A DNA stretch of 64,000 bases. Origin: Massilia brevitalea (GTDB taxonomy: Bacteria; Pseudomonadota; Gammaproteobacteria; Burkholderiales; Burkholderiaceae_D). This document shows positions 63,278 through 64,000 of this stretch, piece by piece. Location: contig NZ_JAULSI010000004.1 in NCBI RefSeq assembly GCF_030711405.1, positions 1 to 64,000 on the forward strand, read 5' to 3'. The notes beneath the pieces are model-generated. The model searched no databases. It was not told the origin of the DNA and saw only the letters and a list, made by a program, of their open reading frames with translations. Both the position numbers and the translations under genes were made by a program. Every line of letters begins with the position of its first letter. Within the stretch, counting starts at the first letter, position 1.

Positions 63278-64000
63278 TCAATACTCGCGCCGGTCCGGCT
63301 TGATCTCCTGCAGGATGGTGGTCGCGATTTCCTCGATCGATTTGGTGGTCGAGGACAGCCAGCGTATTCCCTCGCGCTTCATCATCATTTCCGCCTCGTT
63401 CACCTCGTAGCGGCAATTCTCGATCGACGCGTATTTACTCCCCGCCCGCCGTTCGTTGCGGATTTCGGTCAGCCGTTCCGGCGTGATCGTCAGCCCGAAC
63501 AGTTTATGTTTGAACGGCGGCAGCGACGACGGCAATTTGCCGCGCTCGAAATCGTCGGGAATCAAGGGGTAATTCGCCGCCTTGATCCCGTATTGCATGG
63601 CCAGGTAGAGCGAGGTCGGCGTTTTACCCGAGCGCGACACGCCCACCAGGATCACATCCGCCTCGGCCAGGTTCTTGTGCGATTGCCCGTCGTCGTGCGC
63701 CAGCGAGAAGTTGATCGCCTCGATGCGGTTCTTGTATTCCTCGGAATCGACGATGTTGTGAATGCGGCCAATGGTGTGCGTCGATTTCACGCCGAGTTCC
63801 ATTTCCAGCGGCGCCACGAAGGTCTGGAACAAATCCATGTGCATGCCGTGCGAAGCACGGATCACGCCCGACAAGTCGTGCTTCACGAGCGTGGAAAACA
63901 CGATGGGGCGCTGATTGTCGGCCGCATACACCTCGTTGATGCGGCGCGCGGCGTCGCGGGCCTTGTCGAGTGTGTCGATGAAGGGAATGCGGATCTGGCG
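63278..64000 (-). CDS. ppsR: Phosphoenolpyruvate synthase regulatory protein (PSRP, DUF299), 5' end outside window
   Basis: Bifunctional kinase and pyrophosphorylase that controls phosphoenolpyruvate synthase by phosphorylation on Thr. The visible part has 240 residues: the P-loop motif [16 protein letters not shown] with the following [14 protein letters not shown] and [14 protein letters not shown]. The reading frame is open to the window edge at 64000, so the N-terminus is missing here. In Burkholderiales ppsR is often found close after rnhB and the methyltransferase gene, so the 55.3-63.1 kb stretch looks inserted. Confidence 0.93.
   Translation of the reverse strand, partial: RQIRIPFIDTLDKARDAARRINEVYAADNQRPIVFSTLVKHDLSGVIRASHGMHMDLFQTFVAPLEMELGVKSTHTIGRIHNIVDSEEYKNRIEAINFSLAHDDGQSHKNLAEADVILVGVSRSGKTPTSLYLAMQYGIKAANYPLIPDDFERGKLPSSLPPFKHKLFGLTITPERLTEIRNERRAGSKYASIENCRYEVNEAEMMMKREGIRWLSSTTKSIEEIATTILQEIKPDRREY

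Overview
The window is high-GC betaproteobacterial chromosome, most probably Oxalobacteraceae of the Massilia/Telluria/Duganella group. The basis is inference from gene order and gene families: rpsB-tsf-pyrH-frr-uppS-cdsA-dxr-rseP-bamA-ompH-lpxD-fabZ-lpxA-lpxB-rnhB is the usual betaproteobacterial block, smc-zipA-ligA is typical of Burkholderiales, and a DUF1631 protein, a KGG-repeat protein and many short extragenic palindromes fit this family. No tRNA, rRNA, CRISPR array, prophage or insertion sequence was seen.

Layout. 0.2-5.1 kb: glycine cleavage operon gcvT-gcvH-gcvP (minus strand) behind a consensus-like promoter and a tandem glycine riboswitch. 5.2-12 kb: a ClpP-like protease, a KGG stress protein, a short chemoreceptor, a DUF1631 protein, and two small doubtful genes, one frameshifted. 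12-21 kb: smc, zipA, ligA (with an apparent second helix-hairpin-helix module), galU, peptide deformylase and a small outer-membrane protein. 21-28.3 kb: a DUF885 metallopeptidase, then a three-gene module of small protein, KaiC-like double ATPase and hybrid histidine kinase, then an orphan type VI secretion cassette (Hcp, putative amidase effector, putative immunity protein). 28.3-38.9 kb (all minus strand): GNAT acetyltransferase, POT peptide transporter, GGDEF/EAL receptor with a PhnD-like binding protein, RluF-like pseudouridine synthase, glnD and map. 39-55.3 kb: the translation and envelope block, from rpsB through the bam/lpx genes to rnhB and a SpoU methyltransferase. 55.3-63.1 kb: an accessory stretch with a REC-EAL protein (degenerate active site), a DUF6151 protein and two FdhF/YdeP-type molybdoenzymes flanking a metallophosphoesterase. 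The window ends inside ppsR, the phosphoenolpyruvate synthase regulator.

How the genes work together. The gcv operon turns glycine into C1 units under glycine control. The central block makes ribosome-associated factors (S2, EF-Ts, Frr, and Map on the other strand), isoprenoid and phospholipid precursors (Dxr, UppS, CdsA), lipid A (LpxD/A/B, FabZ) and outer-membrane assembly factors (BamA, Skp, RseP). Signalling is concentrated in the KaiC/kinase module, the PhnD-GGDEF/EAL pair and the REC-EAL protein.

The clearest non-coding signal is a family of at least nineteen short palindromes in the intergenic gaps. Both arms change together between copies, so the hairpin rather than the exact sequence is kept. 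Three larger repeat structures are built on it.
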